DNA of 64,000 bases from Bombilactobacillus thymidiniphilus (lineage in GTDB: Bacteria; Bacillota; Bacilli; Lactobacillales; Lactobacillaceae), in NCBI RefSeq assembly GCF_023380245.1, contig NZ_CP093365.1:372001-436000 (forward strand). Direction: 5' to 3'. The translations under genes were made by a program, and so were the position numbers. The first letter of the stretch is position 1, and each line of letters starts with the position of its first letter. A model generated the notes under the pieces. That model was not told the origin of the DNA and ran no database searches. It worked only from the letters and a program-made list of their open reading frames with translations. Positions 20,901 through 32,289 of the stretch are shown piece by piece.

Positions 20901-21534
20901 TATCCAAACGCCGAATGGAACGCGTTCTTTTTTGTCCAGTAGCACTCTTCAAGATTTCTTTTAATTCAGTTACTTCTTTGTCTAAATCAACAGCTTGCAA
21001 TAACTCTTTGATACCTTCAGCGCCCATTTTAGCAGTGAAAGCATCACCATATTGTTCACGTTTTTTACGGTATTCAGTTTCTGTCAATAACTGTTTATCT
21101 TCTAGATCAGTATCACCAGATTTAATAACCACGTAAGCGGCAAAATAAATAATTTCTTCTAGTGCACGTGGACTCATACCTAAGACCAAGCCCATACGAC
21201 TAGGAATACCTTTAAAATACCAAATATGCGTTACCGGAGCTGCTAATTCAATATGCCCCATACGTTCACGACGAACCTTGGAGCGAGTAACCTCAACCCC
21301 ACAACGATCACAAACAATCCCCTTATAACGAATCCGCTTATATTTACCACAAGCACATTCCCAATCTTTAGTTGGTCCAAAAATTCGTTCATCGAATAAA
21401 CCATCACGTTCTGGTTTTAAAGTCCGATAATTAATGGTTTCTGGTTTTTTAACTTCACCATAAGACCAACTACGGATCTTATCTGGTGAAGCTAAACCAA
21501 TTTGCATGCTTTCAAATTTATTAACATCTATCAA
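17917..21534 (-). CDS. rpoC: DNA-directed RNA polymerase subunit beta'
   Basis: 1205 residues, full length. It shows the N-terminal zinc-ribbon ([20 protein letters not shown]), the catalytic [12 protein letters not shown] metal loop, and the C-terminal zinc site (CGTDRG...[13 protein letters not shown]). Translation starts at TTG (21532-21534), which has GGAGG seven bases upstream; no better ATG exists. The product begins [20 protein letters not shown]. It follows rpoB by 11 bp. Confidence 0.98.
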   Translation of the reverse strand: MIDVNKFESMQIGLASPDKIRSWSYGEVKKPETINYRTLKPERDGLFDERIFGPTKDWECACGKYKRIRYKGIVCDRCGVEVTRSKVRRERMGHIELAAPVTHIWYFKGIPSRMGLVLGMSPRALEEIIYFAAYVVIKSGDTDLEDKQLLTETEYRKKREQYGDAFTAKMGAEGIKELLQAVDLDKEVTELKEILKSATGQKRTRSIRRLDILNAFKNSGNRPEWMVMDCIPVIPPDLRPMVQLEGGRFATSDLNDLYRRVINRNNRLKRLLDLNAPNIIVQNEKRMLQEAVDGLIDNGRRGRPVTGPGNRPLKSLSHMLKGKQGRFRQNLLGKRVDYSGRSVIDVGPTLKFYQCGLPREMALELFKPFVMHELVSRDLASNIKNAKRKIERQDDDVWDVLEDVIKERPVLLNRAPTLHRLGIQAFEPVLVEGKSIRLHPLACEAYNADFDGDQMAVHVPLSDEAQAEARMLMLAAHHILAPKDGKPIVTPSQDVVLGNYYLTLEERGREGEGIIFNDMDEVEMAFQDGLVHWHSRIGLATKSLTNFAFAEDRRNSIMITSVGKVIFNRILPNGMPFLNEPTEENMVKGVPDKYFLNEGEDIHQRLKDMPLTDPFKKGYLSDIIAQVFKIYKVQRTSELLDDMKELGYTACTLAGLTVGVSDVPQLDDKQDIVDEAHKKVATVSKQFRRGLITDEERHNRVVTIWNDAKDDIQQQLVDSFDPKNPISMMSDSGARGNISNFTQLAGMRGLMAAPNGGMMEVPVTSNFREGLSVLEMFMSTHGARKGMTDTALKTANSGYLTRRLVDVAQDVIIREEDCGTDRGLVVSAITDGNEVIEPLYDRLVGRYTQKEILDPKTGEEIVGRNVLIDEDTARMIIDDGVQSVTIRSAFTCNTLHGVCQKCYGRNLATGEEVEVGEAVGVVAAQSIGEPGTQLTMRNFHTGGVAGGEDITQGLPRVEEIFEARNPKGLAYISEVDGVVSSVDENPAEHTREITIEGKIDTRTYSVPYTASVSVAEGDIIHRGDKLTAGSIDPKQLIKVTDVQTTENYLLSEVQKVYRMQGVDISDKHIEVMVRKMLRKIRVLDPGDTNVLPGSLLDIGQFTETNKESLIKGKLPATGAPVLLGITKASLETNSFLSAASFQETTRVLTDASIRGKSDPLVGLKENVMIGKIIPAGTGMAKYRHMQPEKVGATFDSQLSGAPEEV

Positions 21535-21545
21535 TTGGCAACCTC

Positions 21546-24500
21546 CTATTGTTCATCATTGTTAGAAGCGTCAGTATTACTATTGATCATTTGATCCATC
21601 ACTTTTTCTAGTTCTGGTTCTTCTTGAGCTTCTATTTCTTGATCATCTTGCTTTTTATCAGCTTCTTCTTGAACTAACTTTTGTTCTTGCTCTAAAGCTA
21701 ATTTAGACAAAGCATCAATACTTTTAATAGTCGGATCTTCATCCATTTCCCGAAGTTCAACTTCTTTATTCTCATGATCCAAAATCTTCATATCTAGTCC
21801 AAGCGACTCTAATTCTTTCACTAAAACTCTAAATGATTCTGGCACACCTGGCTTAGGAATCGTTTCGCCCTTCACAATAGCTTCATAAGTGTTTACACGA
21901 CCAGTGACATCATCAGATTTGTAAGTCAAAATTTCTTGTAGCGTGTAGGCAGCACCATACGCTTCCAGTGCCCAAACTTCCATTTCACCAAAACGCTGAC
22001 CACCAAATTGTGCCTTACCACCTAATGGCTGTTGCGTAACTAAGGAGTAAGGTCCAATTGATCGAGCATGGATCTTGTCGTCAACCATATGGGCTAATTT
22101 CATATAATACATAACACCAACAGCCACACGATTATGGAACGGTTCACCGGTACGACCATCATACAAAACAGTTTTAGCATCTGAAGCCATATTAGCTTCT
22201 TGAACAGCTTTCCACAAATCATCATCATTAACACCATCAAAAACTGGCGTTGCTACATGAATTCCCAAGTTGCGTGCTGCCATTCCCAAATGCAATTCCA
22301 AAACTTGACCAATGTTCATACGTGAAGGAACACCCATTGGATTCAACAAGATATCTACTGGTGTACCATCAGGCATATATGGCATATCTTCTTCAGGAAC
22401 AACAATGGAAACTGTACCTTTGTTACCATGACGACCAGCCATTTTATCGCCAACTTGAATTTTACGTTTTTGTGCAATATAAATTCGCACCATAGAATTA
22501 ACACCTGGGCTTAGTTCATCGCCTTCTTCACGAGAAAAGACTTTAACATCTTGGACGATTCCACCGCCACCATGAGGTACACGTAACGAAGTATCACGAA
22601 CTTCACGAGCTTTTTCACCAAAAATAGCATGCAATAAACGTTCTTCAGCAGATAATTCCGTAACACCCTTTGGCGTAACTTTACCAACTAAAATGTCCCC
22701 ATCACGAACTTCCGCACCAACACGAATGATTCCATCTTCATCTAAATCTTTCAGGGCATCTTCACCAACATTAGGGATTTCGCGAGTGATCTCCTCAGGT
22801 CCTAATTTGGTGTCTCGTGCTTCTGATTCAAATTCTTCAATATGAATAGAAGTATAAATGTCATCTTTTACTAAACGTTCAGACAAAACAATCGCATCTT
22901 CATAGTTATACATATTCCAAGTCATAAATGCAATTAAAGGATTTTGCCCTAAAGCAAGTTCACCTTCTTGCATAGCCGGACCGTCAGCAATGATTTCACT
23001 ACGATCAACGTGGTTACCTTTTTCTACGATTGGACGCTGGTTATAACATTTACCCGCATTAGAACGACGATACTTCATTAAATGATAAGTGTCTACAACA
23101 TCTGAATCATCACGTTTAATTTTGATAATTTTAGCATCAACATATTCCACGATTCCCGCATATTTAGCTAACATTGCCGTTCCAGAATCATGAGCAGCAA
23201 CATATTCCATACTAGTACCTACCAATGGAGAATGTGGCTTAATCAAAGGCACAGCTTGGCGTTGCATGTTAGCACCCATCAAAGCACGGTTAGAGTCATC
23301 ATTTTCCAAGAAAGGAATACAGGAAGTAGCTACTGAAACAACTTGACGTGGTGAAACATCCATATAATCGACTTTATCCACAGTTGTTTCGATATTATCA
23401 TCTTGATGACGCGCTAAAATACGTTCTTCTGCAAATGAACCATCATCATTTAAAGGTGTGTTAGCTTGCGCTACAACATAATTATCTTCTTCATCAGCCG
23501 TTAAATAATCAATTTTGTCAGTAACTTTATGCGTATCCCAAGAAACACGGCGATAAGGCGTTTCCACAAAACCATATTTATTAACAACTCCATAAGTAGC
23601 CAAGTTGTTAATCAAACCAATGTTAGGACCTTCTGGCGTTTCAATTGGGCACATCCGACCATAATGCGTATAGTGAACATCACGAACCGCATAACCAGCA
23701 CGATCACGAGTCAAACCACCCGGTCCTAAAGCTGACAAACGTCTTTTATGCGTCAACTCACCAAGAGGATTGTTTTGATCCATGAATTGTGATAATTGAG
23801 AGGAACCAAAGAATTCTTTGATAGCTGCTACAACGGGTCTAATATTGATCAATTGTTGTGGTGTCACTGTGGCAGTGTCTTGAATAGACATCCGTTCACG
23901 AACAACACGCTCCATTCTAGATAAGCCTAAACGGAATTGATTTTGCAATAATTCACCAACTGAACGAATCCGTCGATTACCCAAGTGATCAATATCATCG
24001 GTGCTACCGATACCCTCTTGCAAGTTAAAGAAATAATTAATTTCAGCTAAAATATCAGCAGGAGTAATATGTTTAACACTCTCAGGGATATTAGCGTTAC
24101 CAATCATATTCACAACCCGATCTTCATCAACTTGTGAGTAAACTTTGATAATCTGAACTTTTACTGGATCAGCCAAAATACCTTCATCAGAAGGTTGGAA
24201 AGTTGTAGCTTTAAAATCAGAATTCTTCAAATAAGGAGCTAATTTACTCATCGCTTCGCGATCTAAGACCGTATCCTTATTTAAAATAATCTCCCCAGTA
24301 TCCGGATCAGCTAAAGTTTCAGCTAAAGTTAAACCACGTAAACGTGTCTTTAAATTTAATTTCTTGTTAACTTTGTAGCGACCAACTGGAGCTGTATCAT
24401 AACGTTTTGGATCGAAGAAACGTGCATAAAGCAAAGAACGTGAACTTTCAGCTGTTTTAGGTTCACCAGGGCGTAAACGTTCATAAATATCTTTAAGTGC

Positions 24501-25226
24501 TTCTTCAACACGTGAATCACTAGTATCTTTGTGGACATCTTTTTCTAAGGTTAAATTTAAAGATTCACTGCTATTACCCAAAATATCCAGAATCTCGCTA
24601 TCTAAACCGAAACCTAGTGCACGCATCAACTCCGTAATTGGTAACTTACGAGTACGATCAATCCGCACATAACTAATATTTTTAGCATCATTATCAAATT
24701 CTAGCCAAGCGCCACGGTTAGGAATGACAGTCGCCCCATAAATCATGCGACCATTTTTGTCAGCTTCAGCCGTGTAATACACGCCCGGGGAACGCACTAA
24801 TTGAGAAACGATAACTCGTTCAGCACCATTAATAATAAAAGTTCCTTGTTCAGTCATCAGTGGGAAATCGCCAAAGAAAACATCTTGCGTCTTGATTTCA
24901 CCGCTCTCATGATTGGTCAACCGCAACTTAACATGCAGAGGAGCCGAATAGTTAGCATCGTGATCACGTGCTTCATCAACAGTATATTTTGGCTCTAAAA
25001 GCTTATAATCTACATAGTCTAAGGATAAAGTCCCCGCAAAATCATCAATTGGCATGATGTCTTGGAACATTTCCTTAAGACCTTCATCCAAAAACCAATT
25101 ATAAGAATTAGTTTGAATATCAATCAAATTGGGTAATGGTAATACTTCTTTAATTCGTGCATAACTGCGACGAGTTCGGTGTTTGCCATAATTGACATTG
25201 TGATAACTTACTGTTTCTTTCGTCAA
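21546..25226 (-). CDS. rpoB: DNA-directed RNA polymerase subunit beta
   Basis: 1226 residues when started at TTG 25224-25226 (TTG ACG AAA). AAAGGGTG lies five bases before this TTG, whereas the in-frame GTG at 25235 sits inside that same RBS, so the shorter start is preferred. The rifampicin cluster reads wild type ([20 protein letters not shown], then [11 protein letters not shown]). [15 protein letters not shown] and the C-terminal [20 protein letters not shown] are present. The C-terminus has an acidic Glu/Gln-rich tail, common in lactobacilli. Confidence 0.98.
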   Translation of the reverse strand: MTKETVSYHNVNYGKHRTRRSYARIKEVLPLPNLIDIQTNSYNWFLDEGLKEMFQDIMPIDDFAGTLSLDYVDYKLLEPKYTVDEARDHDANYSAPLHVKLRLTNHESGEIKTQDVFFGDFPLMTEQGTFIINGAERVIVSQLVRSPGVYYTAEADKNGRMIYGATVIPNRGAWLEFDNDAKNISYVRIDRTRKLPITELMRALGFGLDSEILDILGNSSESLNLTLEKDVHKDTSDSRVEEALKDIYERLRPGEPKTAESSRSLLYARFFDPKRYDTAPVGRYKVNKKLNLKTRLRGLTLAETLADPDTGEIILNKDTVLDREAMSKLAPYLKNSDFKATTFQPSDEGILADPVKVQIIKVYSQVDEDRVVNMIGNANIPESVKHITPADILAEINYFFNLQEGIGSTDDIDHLGNRRIRSVGELLQNQFRLGLSRMERVVRERMSIQDTATVTPQQLINIRPVVAAIKEFFGSSQLSQFMDQNNPLGELTHKRRLSALGPGGLTRDRAGYAVRDVHYTHYGRMCPIETPEGPNIGLINNLATYGVVNKYGFVETPYRRVSWDTHKVTDKIDYLTADEEDNYVVAQANTPLNDDGSFAEERILARHQDDNIETTVDKVDYMDVSPRQVVSVATSCIPFLENDDSNRALMGANMQRQAVPLIKPHSPLVGTSMEYVAAHDSGTAMLAKYAGIVEYVDAKIIKIKRDDSDVVDTYHLMKYRRSNAGKCYNQRPIVEKGNHVDRSEIIADGPAMQEGELALGQNPLIAFMTWNMYNYEDAIVLSERLVKDDIYTSIHIEEFESEARDTKLGPEEITREIPNVGEDALKDLDEDGIIRVGAEVRDGDILVGKVTPKGVTELSAEERLLHAIFGEKAREVRDTSLRVPHGGGGIVQDVKVFSREEGDELSPGVNSMVRIYIAQKRKIQVGDKMAGRHGNKGTVSIVVPEEDMPYMPDGTPVDILLNPMGVPSRMNIGQVLELHLGMAARNLGIHVATPVFDGVNDDDLWKAVQEANMASDAKTVLYDGRTGEPFHNRVAVGVMYYMKLAHMVDDKIHARSIGPYSLVTQQPLGGKAQFGGQRFGEMEVWALEAYGAAYTLQEILTYKSDDVTGRVNTYEAIVKGETIPKPGVPESFRVLVKELESLGLDMKILDHENKEVELREMDEDPTIKSIDALSKLALEQEQKLVQEEADKKQDDQEIEAQEEPELEKVMDQMINSNTDASNNDEQ

Positions 25227-25442
25227 ATTGTTCACCCTTTCAAATAAAATCGCTAGAATTATTACAATTACATTACAAATTAGCTATATCGGATTTGCAA
25301 GCAAAAAAAAACCAAAAATAACTCAAATGGTCATTTTTGCTTTTTATATTATTCCAAACCGGACAATATTTCGGTGGAATACGCGTACTACATCACGATA
25401 ACTAATCTATTAAATGATATTATATTTGAGAAAAATTGTCAA
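25227..25442 (-). promoter_or_regulatory. rpoB promoter region with two leader hairpins
   Basis: TTGACA (25437-25442), 17 bp, TATCAT (25414-25419) forms a strong promoter touching the clpC stop. The leader then holds hairpin 1 (25350-25381, TATTCCA/TGGAATA outer stem with ACCG/CGGT) and hairpin 2 (arms 25313-25322 and 25330-25339, CAAAAATRAC type) followed by nine U (25302-25311), a full intrinsic terminator shape. A second candidate promoter lies after it: TTGCAA (25295-25300), 17 bp, TGTAAT (25272-25277). Hairpin 2 may terminate clpC read-through or attenuate rpoBC. Confidence 0.7.
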
Positions 25443-25444
25443 GT

Positions 25445-27910
25445 TTAAGCTTCAACTAATTTAGCTTGTTTAATTTTAAAAGTTAGTTCACCCTTTGAAG
25501 CTCCGACTGACAGCTGTTCACCAGCATGTAGAGCCCCACTTAACAACAAATCACTCACCCTATCTTCAATTTCTCGCTGAATGGTTCGCCGCAAGGGGCG
25601 TGCACCTAAAGTACGATCATAGCCTTTATCAACCAAGAAATCCATCGCCTTTAAGCTCAAAGTTAACTTAATATTTTGTTTTGCTAGGCGAATAACTAAT
25701 TGTCGCACCATAATTTTAATGATCTGATGTAAATTATCCTTGCTCAATTCATCAAAGACCAAAATTTCATCAATTCGATTCAAAAACTCTGGTCGGAAAA
25801 ATTGTTTAACTTCCTTCATAATGTGGTCATGCAAAAATTGATCAGCATTTTGTTGTTCACCATTTTGAAAACCAACATTATGCTCGTCATTCAAGGTATC
25901 AACCCCTAAATTAGAAGTCATGATAATAATCGTATTGCTGAAATCAACTTTACGTCCTTTAGCATCTGTTAACATACCATCATCCAAAACTTGCAACAAT
26001 AAATTGAAAACATCACGATGTGCTTTTTCTACCTCGTCCAATAAGATAACTGAATAAGGATGATTACGAACTTGCTCAGTTAATTGACCACCTTCTTCAT
26101 AGCCAACATAACCAGGCGCTGAACCAACTAAACGCGAAACGTTATATTTTTCCATATATTCTGACATATCAATTCGAATCATGGCCGATTCATTGCCAAA
26201 AACAACATCGGCAACAGCTTTAGCAAGTTCTGTTTTACCTACGCCGGTTGGTCCCAAAAACATAAAGGAACCAATTGGACGCCTCGGATCTTTTAAGCCA
26301 CTACGTGCTCTTCTAATTGCTTTAGCCACAGCTTGAACAGCAAGATCTTGACCGACTACACGTTTATGCAATTCTTTTTCCAAATTCAGTAATTGCTGTG
26401 ATTGTTGATGTGTTAGCTTAGTAACAGGTATTTTGGTCCATTGCGAAACAATGTTCGCAATATCTTCTTCTTGTACTTTTACATTTTTATTGGTACCTAA
26501 ATGATTGGCTTTTTGTTCAAACCTATCCAATTGTTGCTTTAACTGTAATTCTTCTTGGCGATAAGTGGCTGCTTGCGCAAAATCTTGTTGTGCAATAGCT
26601 TGTTCTTTAGCAAGACTAGCATGATTTAGTTGTTGCTCTAACTCCTGCGCTTTGTTTTGCATCTTTTTACTAGTTTGGCGAATATGCACCAACGCAGCTG
26701 CTTCGTCCATTAAATCAATAGCTTTGTCAGGCAAATAGCGGCCAGTAAGATATCGCTTGGAAAGATCAACTGCAGCATGCAAAGCATCATCTGTAATTGT
26801 TAAATGATGATGCTCTTCATATTTAGGTCGCAATCCGGCTAAAATATGATAGCTAGCTTCCACTGACGGCTCAGCTACATCTACTCGCGCAAATCTCCGT
26901 GTGAAGGCAACATCTTTTTCGATATATTTTTGATATTCATCTAGCGTGGTAGCACCAATCATCTGCAACTCACCTCTAGATAAAGCTGGTTTTAATAAAT
27001 TAGAAGCATCAATTGCGCCTTCTGCTCCACCAGCACCAATCAAAGTATGCAATTCATCTACAAACAAAATAACATTGCCCGCTTGATTAATTTCATTAAT
27101 AATTTTTTTGAAGCGATCCTCAAACTCACCGCGATATTTAGTTCCTGCAATTAAAGAGCCTACATCAAGCATCATTAAACGTTTTACAGCTAATTCATTA
27201 GGAACATTCAGTTGGACAATTTTTTGTGCTAATCCTTCAACTACGGCCGTTTTACCAACACCTGGTTCACCTAATAAAACCGGATTATTCTTGGTACGCC
27301 GACTTAAAATCTGGATAACACGATCTAATTCAGATTCTCGTCCAATTACGGGATCCAACCGTCCTTGACGGGCTAATGCTGTCATATCACGAGCCAAAGA
27401 ATCCAAGGTTGGCGTGATACTTTTAGTCTCTGATATTGCCTTTTTTTGGTTAGCTCGATCTAAGCGCTCAGAAACACCCATTTTCTGTAACAGTAATTTG
27501 CGAGTTTTCACAATACTTAAACCAAGTTCTTCTAAAACGCGAGCCGCCAAAATGGTCTGGTCACGCAATAGCGCTAACAAAATATGTCCTGTTCCTACCT
27601 GTGGCGCTTCTAAAAGACGTGCTTGCTTGCTGGCCATCTCTAAAACTTGCGCAGCTCGAGGTGAATATGGTAAATACAATTGATCCGTTAAGTCATCGTT
27701 TCCGTAGCCAGTCAGTAATTCAATTTCCTCTTGAATATCGGTCGCTGAAACTGTGAGCTCCGTAATTGTTTTAGCAGCCACGCCAGAACCTTCTTTGACT
27801 AAACCATATAATAAATGTTCTGTTCCAACAGCATGATGGTTGAATTTCATTGCTGCTTTTTGAGCTAAACTTAAAGCTTGCTTAGCACTTGAAGTAAATA
27901 ATTCGGTCAT
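25445..27910 (-). CDS. clpC: ATP-dependent Clp protease ATP-binding subunit ClpC
   Basis: 821-residue AAA+ unfoldase that feeds ClpP. Domains: Clp-N repeats (1-140), D1 with GEPGVGKT (about 217) and [16 protein letters not shown], a middle coiled coil with a UVR motif ([17 protein letters not shown], about 435), and D2 with GPTGVGKT and [10 protein letters not shown]. The UVR-bearing linker and length fit ClpC rather than ClpB or ClpE. No ctsR or mcsAB genes precede it, and I saw no clear CtsR heptad repeats upstream. ATG at 27910. Confidence 0.93.
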   Translation of the reverse strand: MTELFTSSAKQALSLAQKAAMKFNHHAVGTEHLLYGLVKEGSGVAAKTITELTVSATDIQEEIELLTGYGNDDLTDQLYLPYSPRAAQVLEMASKQARLLEAPQVGTGHILLALLRDQTILAARVLEELGLSIVKTRKLLLQKMGVSERLDRANQKKAISETKSITPTLDSLARDMTALARQGRLDPVIGRESELDRVIQILSRRTKNNPVLLGEPGVGKTAVVEGLAQKIVQLNVPNELAVKRLMMLDVGSLIAGTKYRGEFEDRFKKIINEINQAGNVILFVDELHTLIGAGGAEGAIDASNLLKPALSRGELQMIGATTLDEYQKYIEKDVAFTRRFARVDVAEPSVEASYHILAGLRPKYEEHHHLTITDDALHAAVDLSKRYLTGRYLPDKAIDLMDEAAALVHIRQTSKKMQNKAQELEQQLNHASLAKEQAIAQQDFAQAATYRQEELQLKQQLDRFEQKANHLGTNKNVKVQEEDIANIVSQWTKIPVTKLTHQQSQQLLNLEKELHKRVVGQDLAVQAVAKAIRRARSGLKDPRRPIGSFMFLGPTGVGKTELAKAVADVVFGNESAMIRIDMSEYMEKYNVSRLVGSAPGYVGYEEGGQLTEQVRNHPYSVILLDEVEKAHRDVFNLLLQVLDDGMLTDAKGRKVDFSNTIIIMTSNLGVDTLNDEHNVGFQNGEQQNADQFLHDHIMKEVKQFFRPEFLNRIDEILVFDELSKDNLHQIIKIMVRQLVIRLAKQNIKLTLSLKAMDFLVDKGYDRTLGARPLRRTIQREIEDRVSDLLLSGALHAGEQLSVGASKGELTFKIKQAKLVEA

Positions 27911-27952
27911 TTCTTACCTCTCTTTTTGCACATCATGTAATAATGTCTCACG

Positions 27953-27961
27953 AGTATAGCA
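27953..27961 (-). promoter_or_regulatory. clpC extended -10 promoter
   Basis: TGCTATACT on the minus strand (27953-27961) is an extended -10 about 43 bp before the clpC ATG; no good -35 is visible. Confidence 0.55.
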
Positions 27962-28055
27962 CAATTCACTAATAAATTTGGGAATAGCTAACTTGTATTT
28001 ATAACCATTGTAATCATTTATTATAAATTTTAAAACTAAACGTTTATACTTCTAA

Positions 28056-28092
28056 CAAAAAAAGCCATCTTCATTTTAAAATAAGATGGCTT
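28056..28092 (-). terminator. Terminator of the tRNA cluster
   Basis: Arms AGCCATCTT (28063-28071) and AAGATGGCT (28083-28091) with a U-run of seven on the minus strand, just beyond the last tRNA element. Confidence 0.93.
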
Positions 28093-28110
28093 ACTAATTG
28101 GATAACTTAT

Positions 28111-28173
28111 CGAGAAGACAGGATTCGAACCTGCGCCCCCTGCATCTGCTCTATCAAGCCGAGCTACTTCCCG
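28111..28173 (-). pseudogene. tRNA-Pro remnant lacking the anticodon arm
   Basis: 63 nt with a 7-bp acceptor stem (CGGGAAG/CTTCTCG, one G-U pair), a D-arm (GCTC-loop-GAGC) and a T-arm (GCAGG-TTCGAAT-CCTGT), but only 13 nt between D- and T-arms instead of about 23, so no anticodon stem-loop can form. The remaining GCAGGGGG and T-arm fit a tRNA-Pro; the likely ancestor is the UGG isoacceptor. In the D-loop the conserved A14 and G19 are changed to G and A, which supports decay. It is the last member of the tRNA cluster. Confidence 0.8.
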
Positions 28174-28184
28174 ATAAACAAATA

Positions 28185-28258
<74 letters not shown>

Positions 28259-28268
28259 ATAAACAAAA

Positions 28269-28340
28269 AGCGGAAGACGGGATTCGAACCCGCGACCCCC
28301 ACCATGGCAAGGTGATGTTCTACCACTGAACTACTTCCGC
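28269..28340 (-). tRNA. tRNA-Gly (GCC), copy 2
   Basis: Acceptor GCGGAAG/CTTCCGC, anticodon stem CACC/GGTG with loop TTGCCAT (anticodon GCC). Identical to the copy at 28550-28621. CCA not encoded. Confidence 0.96.
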
Positions 28341-28364
28341 ATAAATATTAAGTTAAATTACTAA

Positions 28365-28438
28365 TGCACCCAGTAGGAGTCGAACCTACAACCTTCTGAT
28401 TCGTAGTCAGACACTCTATCCAATTGCGCTATGGGTGC
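28365..28438 (-). tRNA. tRNA-Arg (ACG)
   Basis: Acceptor GCACCCA/TGGGTGC, anticodon stem TCTGA/TCAGA with loop CTACGAA (anticodon ACG, whose A34 is normally edited to inosine by TadA). CCA not encoded. Confidence 0.96.
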
Positions 28439-28448
28439 AACATTATAA

Positions 28449-28534
28449 TGCCGAGGACCGGAATCGAACCGGTACGGTAATCACTTACCGCAGGATTTTA
28501 AGTCCTGTGCGTCTGCCAGTTCCGCCACCCCGGC
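28449..28534 (-). tRNA. tRNA-Leu (TAA)
   Basis: 86-nt class II tRNA. Acceptor GCCGGGG/CCTCGGC (with wobble), anticodon stem CAGGA/TCCTG with loop CTTAAAA (anticodon TAA), and a long variable arm (CGGTAA/TTACCG). Confidence 0.96.
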
Positions 28535-28549
28535 GTTATTACAATGTAA

Positions 28550-28621
28550 AGCGGAAGACGGGATTCGAACCCGCGACCCCCACCATGGCAAGGTGATGTT
28601 CTACCACTGAACTACTTCCGC
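28550..28621 (-). tRNA. tRNA-Gly (GCC), copy 1
   Basis: Same sequence as 28269-28340: acceptor GCGGAAG/CTTCCGC, anticodon GCC. The duplicate suggests amplification of this tRNA within the cluster. Confidence 0.96.
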
Positions 28622-28626
28622 ATTAA

Positions 28627-28699
28627 TGAGTCGCGTGGGACCCGAACCCACGACCCACGGCTTAAAAGGCCGTTGCTCTACCAGCTGAGCTAGCGACTC
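28627..28699 (-). tRNA. tRNA-Lys (TTT)
   Basis: Acceptor GAGTCGC/GCGACTC, D-arm GCTC/GAGC, anticodon stem CGGC/GCCG with loop containing CTTTTAA (anticodon TTT). First tRNA of the cluster, directly downstream of lysS. Confidence 0.96.
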
Positions 28700-28731
28700 A
28701 AACAGTCATCATATCAATCAACGACTGTATT

Positions 28732-28760
28732 AGTATATCAAATGCAAATTAAAATTGCAA
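28732..28760 (-). promoter_or_regulatory. tRNA cluster promoter
   Basis: TTGCAA (28755-28760), 17 bp, TATACT (28732-28737) on the minus strand. Its -35 lies in one arm of the lysS terminator, so the two elements overlap. A small hairpin (ACAGTC/GACTGT) follows in the leader before tRNA-Lys. Confidence 0.75.
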
Positions 28761-28775
28761 GATGACATTGCAATT

Positions 28776-28777
<2 letters not shown>
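28751..28777 (-). terminator. lysS terminator
   Basis: Ten-bp AT-rich stem (AAAATTGCAA, 28751-28760, and its complement 28768-28777) overlapping the lysS stop codon; the downstream U-run is short and interrupted, so some read-through into the tRNA cluster is possible. Confidence 0.65.
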
Positions 28778-30275
<1,498 letters not shown>

Positions 30276-30281
30276 TTACTC

Positions 30282-31274
30282 CTATCGTTGTAATATGCGT
30301 TGCATTGATATTTCAGAAAATTCATCCAATAAGTCATCGACTTCTTGTTTCGTATCTACTTCATTAATTGCAGCTTTCGTACGAGCTGAACGCGGAATAC
30401 CCTTTAAATAATAAGCGGCTTGTTGCCTAAATTCAGGCACACCAATACGTTCACCTTTCAATTCTACTAAACGAGCTAGTTGTTCTTTGGCGGTTTGGAC
30501 TTTTTGCATTGGTGTTGGCTCAGGTAATAGCTCACCTGTTTCTAAATAAGTAGCCATTGCTTTTAAGGCCCACGGATTGCCAATAGCTCCGCGTGCTACC
30601 ATTACAGCATCTGCCCCAACTTCATCAATCATTCGTTTAGCATCTTGTGGTGTTTTAATATCACCATTGCCCATAAAGGGAATTGTTAATTGTTGCGCTA
30701 CTTCATGCAATAACTCCCAATCTGCTTGCCCACTATACATTTGTTCGCGCGTGCGCCCGTGCATAGCAACCGCATCAGCGCCAGCTTCTTGTGCAGCTAA
30801 AGCATTTTCTACAGCTAAAATGTGGTCTGCATCCCAACCAGTTCGCATTTTCAAAGTTAATGGCTTATCAATTTCTGCTTTAATTGACTTTACTAAATCG
30901 TAAATACTGTCTGGATCTAATAGCCAATGTGATCCAGCACCAGTCTTAACCACTTTCTTTACTGGACAGCCCATATTAATATCAATAATATCTGCCGCAG
31001 TATTCTCGGCAACATATTTAATAGCTGGTACTAAAGTTTCTTTAGAGCTACCAAAAACTTGAATGCTGACCGGGTGTTCATTAGGATTAACATACAGCAT
31101 TTCATGCGTTTTCTCGTTATCATATAAAATGCCACGATCACTAATCATCTCACAAACTACTAAACCAACTCCAAATTCTTTGGCGGTCATACGAAAAGAA
31201 TAATTAGAGATCCCTGCCATTGGAGCCACAACCACTTGATTGGGTATCGTAACATTACCGATTTTCCACTCCAT
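30282..31274 (-). CDS. dusB: tRNA-dihydrouridine synthase B
   Basis: 330-residue FMN enzyme that reduces uridines in the tRNA D-loop. VVVAPMAGISNYSFR, DIINMGCP-type segment (IDINMGCPVKKVVKTGAG, with the catalytic Cys), LKMRTGWD and DAVMVARGAIGNPW are diagnostic. The ATG at 31274 follows AAAGGAAG by six bases; the track start at 31340 would overlap hslO and has no RBS. Sits between hslO and lysS, the usual lactobacillar order. Confidence 0.96.
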   Translation of the reverse strand: MEWKIGNVTIPNQVVVAPMAGISNYSFRMTAKEFGVGLVVCEMISDRGILYDNEKTHEMLYVNPNEHPVSIQVFGSSKETLVPAIKYVAENTAADIIDINMGCPVKKVVKTGAGSHWLLDPDSIYDLVKSIKAEIDKPLTLKMRTGWDADHILAVENALAAQEAGADAVAMHGRTREQMYSGQADWELLHEVAQQLTIPFMGNGDIKTPQDAKRMIDEVGADAVMVARGAIGNPWALKAMATYLETGELLPEPTPMQKVQTAKEQLARLVELKGERIGVPEFRQQAAYYLKGIPRSARTKAAINEVDTKQEVDDLLDEFSEISMQRILQR

Positions 31275-31323
31275 GTAAATCTTCCTTTCTTTATAGGCGC
31301 TACCGTATACATCATAGCAAAAC

Positions 31324-32205
31324 CTAATTATTGCTGACAATCATTTGTTCAAGTTCATTTTTAGAAAATTGGTATTTTTGACCACAAAACTTGCAAACAG
31401 TTTCTGCTCCACCTTGTTGATCAATCATATCTTGTAATTCTCCAGCTGACAAAGCTGCTAATGACTTACCAAAACGTTCTTTGGAACAATCGCATTGAAA
31501 TGTTACGGGCATTTTTGTCAGAAATTTAGTGTCAGCAGTCGCAAAAATACGTTGCACTAATTCTTCCGGCGTATCACCAGACTGCAACATCTCGTGGATT
31601 GGTGGCAAAGAATTAATTGTTTGAATAACTTGCTCAATTTCTGAATCTGTTGCATCTGGCATTGCTTGAACCATAAAACCACCAGCATGACTTACTTGAT
31701 TATCAGACTCCACGAAAACTGACAAACCGACTGCTGCTGGAATTTGCTCTGATGTAGCTAAATAGTAAGCATAATCTTCTGCAATTTCCCCGGAAATTAA
31801 TGGTACTTTCCCAGTGAAAGGTTGCCCCAATTTATTATCACGCGTGACAGTCAATAAACCATTGTGACCTACAGCTTTTTGCACGTCAATTTTACCCTTA
31901 GTATTCAAAGGCACACTAATATGTGGATTTTGGATATACCCTTTGACTTGCCCATTAGCATTACCATCAGCCACAATTAATCCAACCGGACCATCACCTA
32001 AAATGCGCGCGGTCAAAATCTCGTCATTTTTCATTAGTGAAGTACTTAACAGTAAAGTGCCGATTAAGCTACGTCCTAAGGCAGCCGTTGATGCACTCCA
32101 AGTGTCATGACTTTTTTGCGCTGTTGCCACCAATTGACTAGCATTGACAGCATAAATACGAAAATGACTATTTTGTGCTAATGCTTTTACTAAATAATCA
32201 CCCAT
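31324..32205 (-). CDS. hslO: Redox-regulated chaperone Hsp33
   Basis: 293 residues. The C-terminal zinc switch CDCSKERF...CKFC (four Cys) is intact; oxidation releases zinc and activates the holdase. N-terminal part has ALGRSLIGTLLLSTSLMKNDE and DGPVGLIVADGNANGQVKGY. AAAGGAG precedes the ATG at 32205. Lies between ftsH and dusB. Confidence 0.97.
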   Translation of the reverse strand: MGDYLVKALAQNSHFRIYAVNASQLVATAQKSHDTWSASTAALGRSLIGTLLLSTSLMKNDEILTARILGDGPVGLIVADGNANGQVKGYIQNPHISVPLNTKGKIDVQKAVGHNGLLTVTRDNKLGQPFTGKVPLISGEIAEDYAYYLATSEQIPAAVGLSVFVESDNQVSHAGGFMVQAMPDATDSEIEQVIQTINSLPPIHEMLQSGDTPEELVQRIFATADTKFLTKMPVTFQCDCSKERFGKSLAALSAGELQDMIDQQGGAETVCKFCGQKYQFSKNELEQMIVSNN

Positions 32206-32228
32206 AATTTACTCCTTTATAAAACAAG

Positions 32229-32267
32229 TAAGGGCTGGTACAAAACTAAGTTTTGTCCAACCCTTAA
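32229..32267. repeat. Long inverted repeat between ftsH and hslO
   Basis: Arms 32229-32246 and 32250-32267 (TAAGGGCTGGTACAAAAC against its near-complement) with a 3-nt loop. No U-run follows on either strand, so it is not a standard terminator; it could be a processing or stabilising element, or an intergenic repeat of the kind common in lactobacilli. Confidence 0.75.
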
Positions 32268-32289
32268 CTATATGATTACTCTTTTAGCA

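Noticed and set aside
20579-21136. 185-codon plus-strand open frame inside rpoC
   Set aside because: Fully antisense to conserved rpoC coding sequence, no RBS, Ser/Arg/Ile-rich translation with no family resemblance; a shadow frame.
28261-28621. Duplicated 72-bp units suggesting a repeat array or CRISPR
   Set aside because: They are two identical tRNA-Gly genes separated by different tRNAs; no spacers or regular array.
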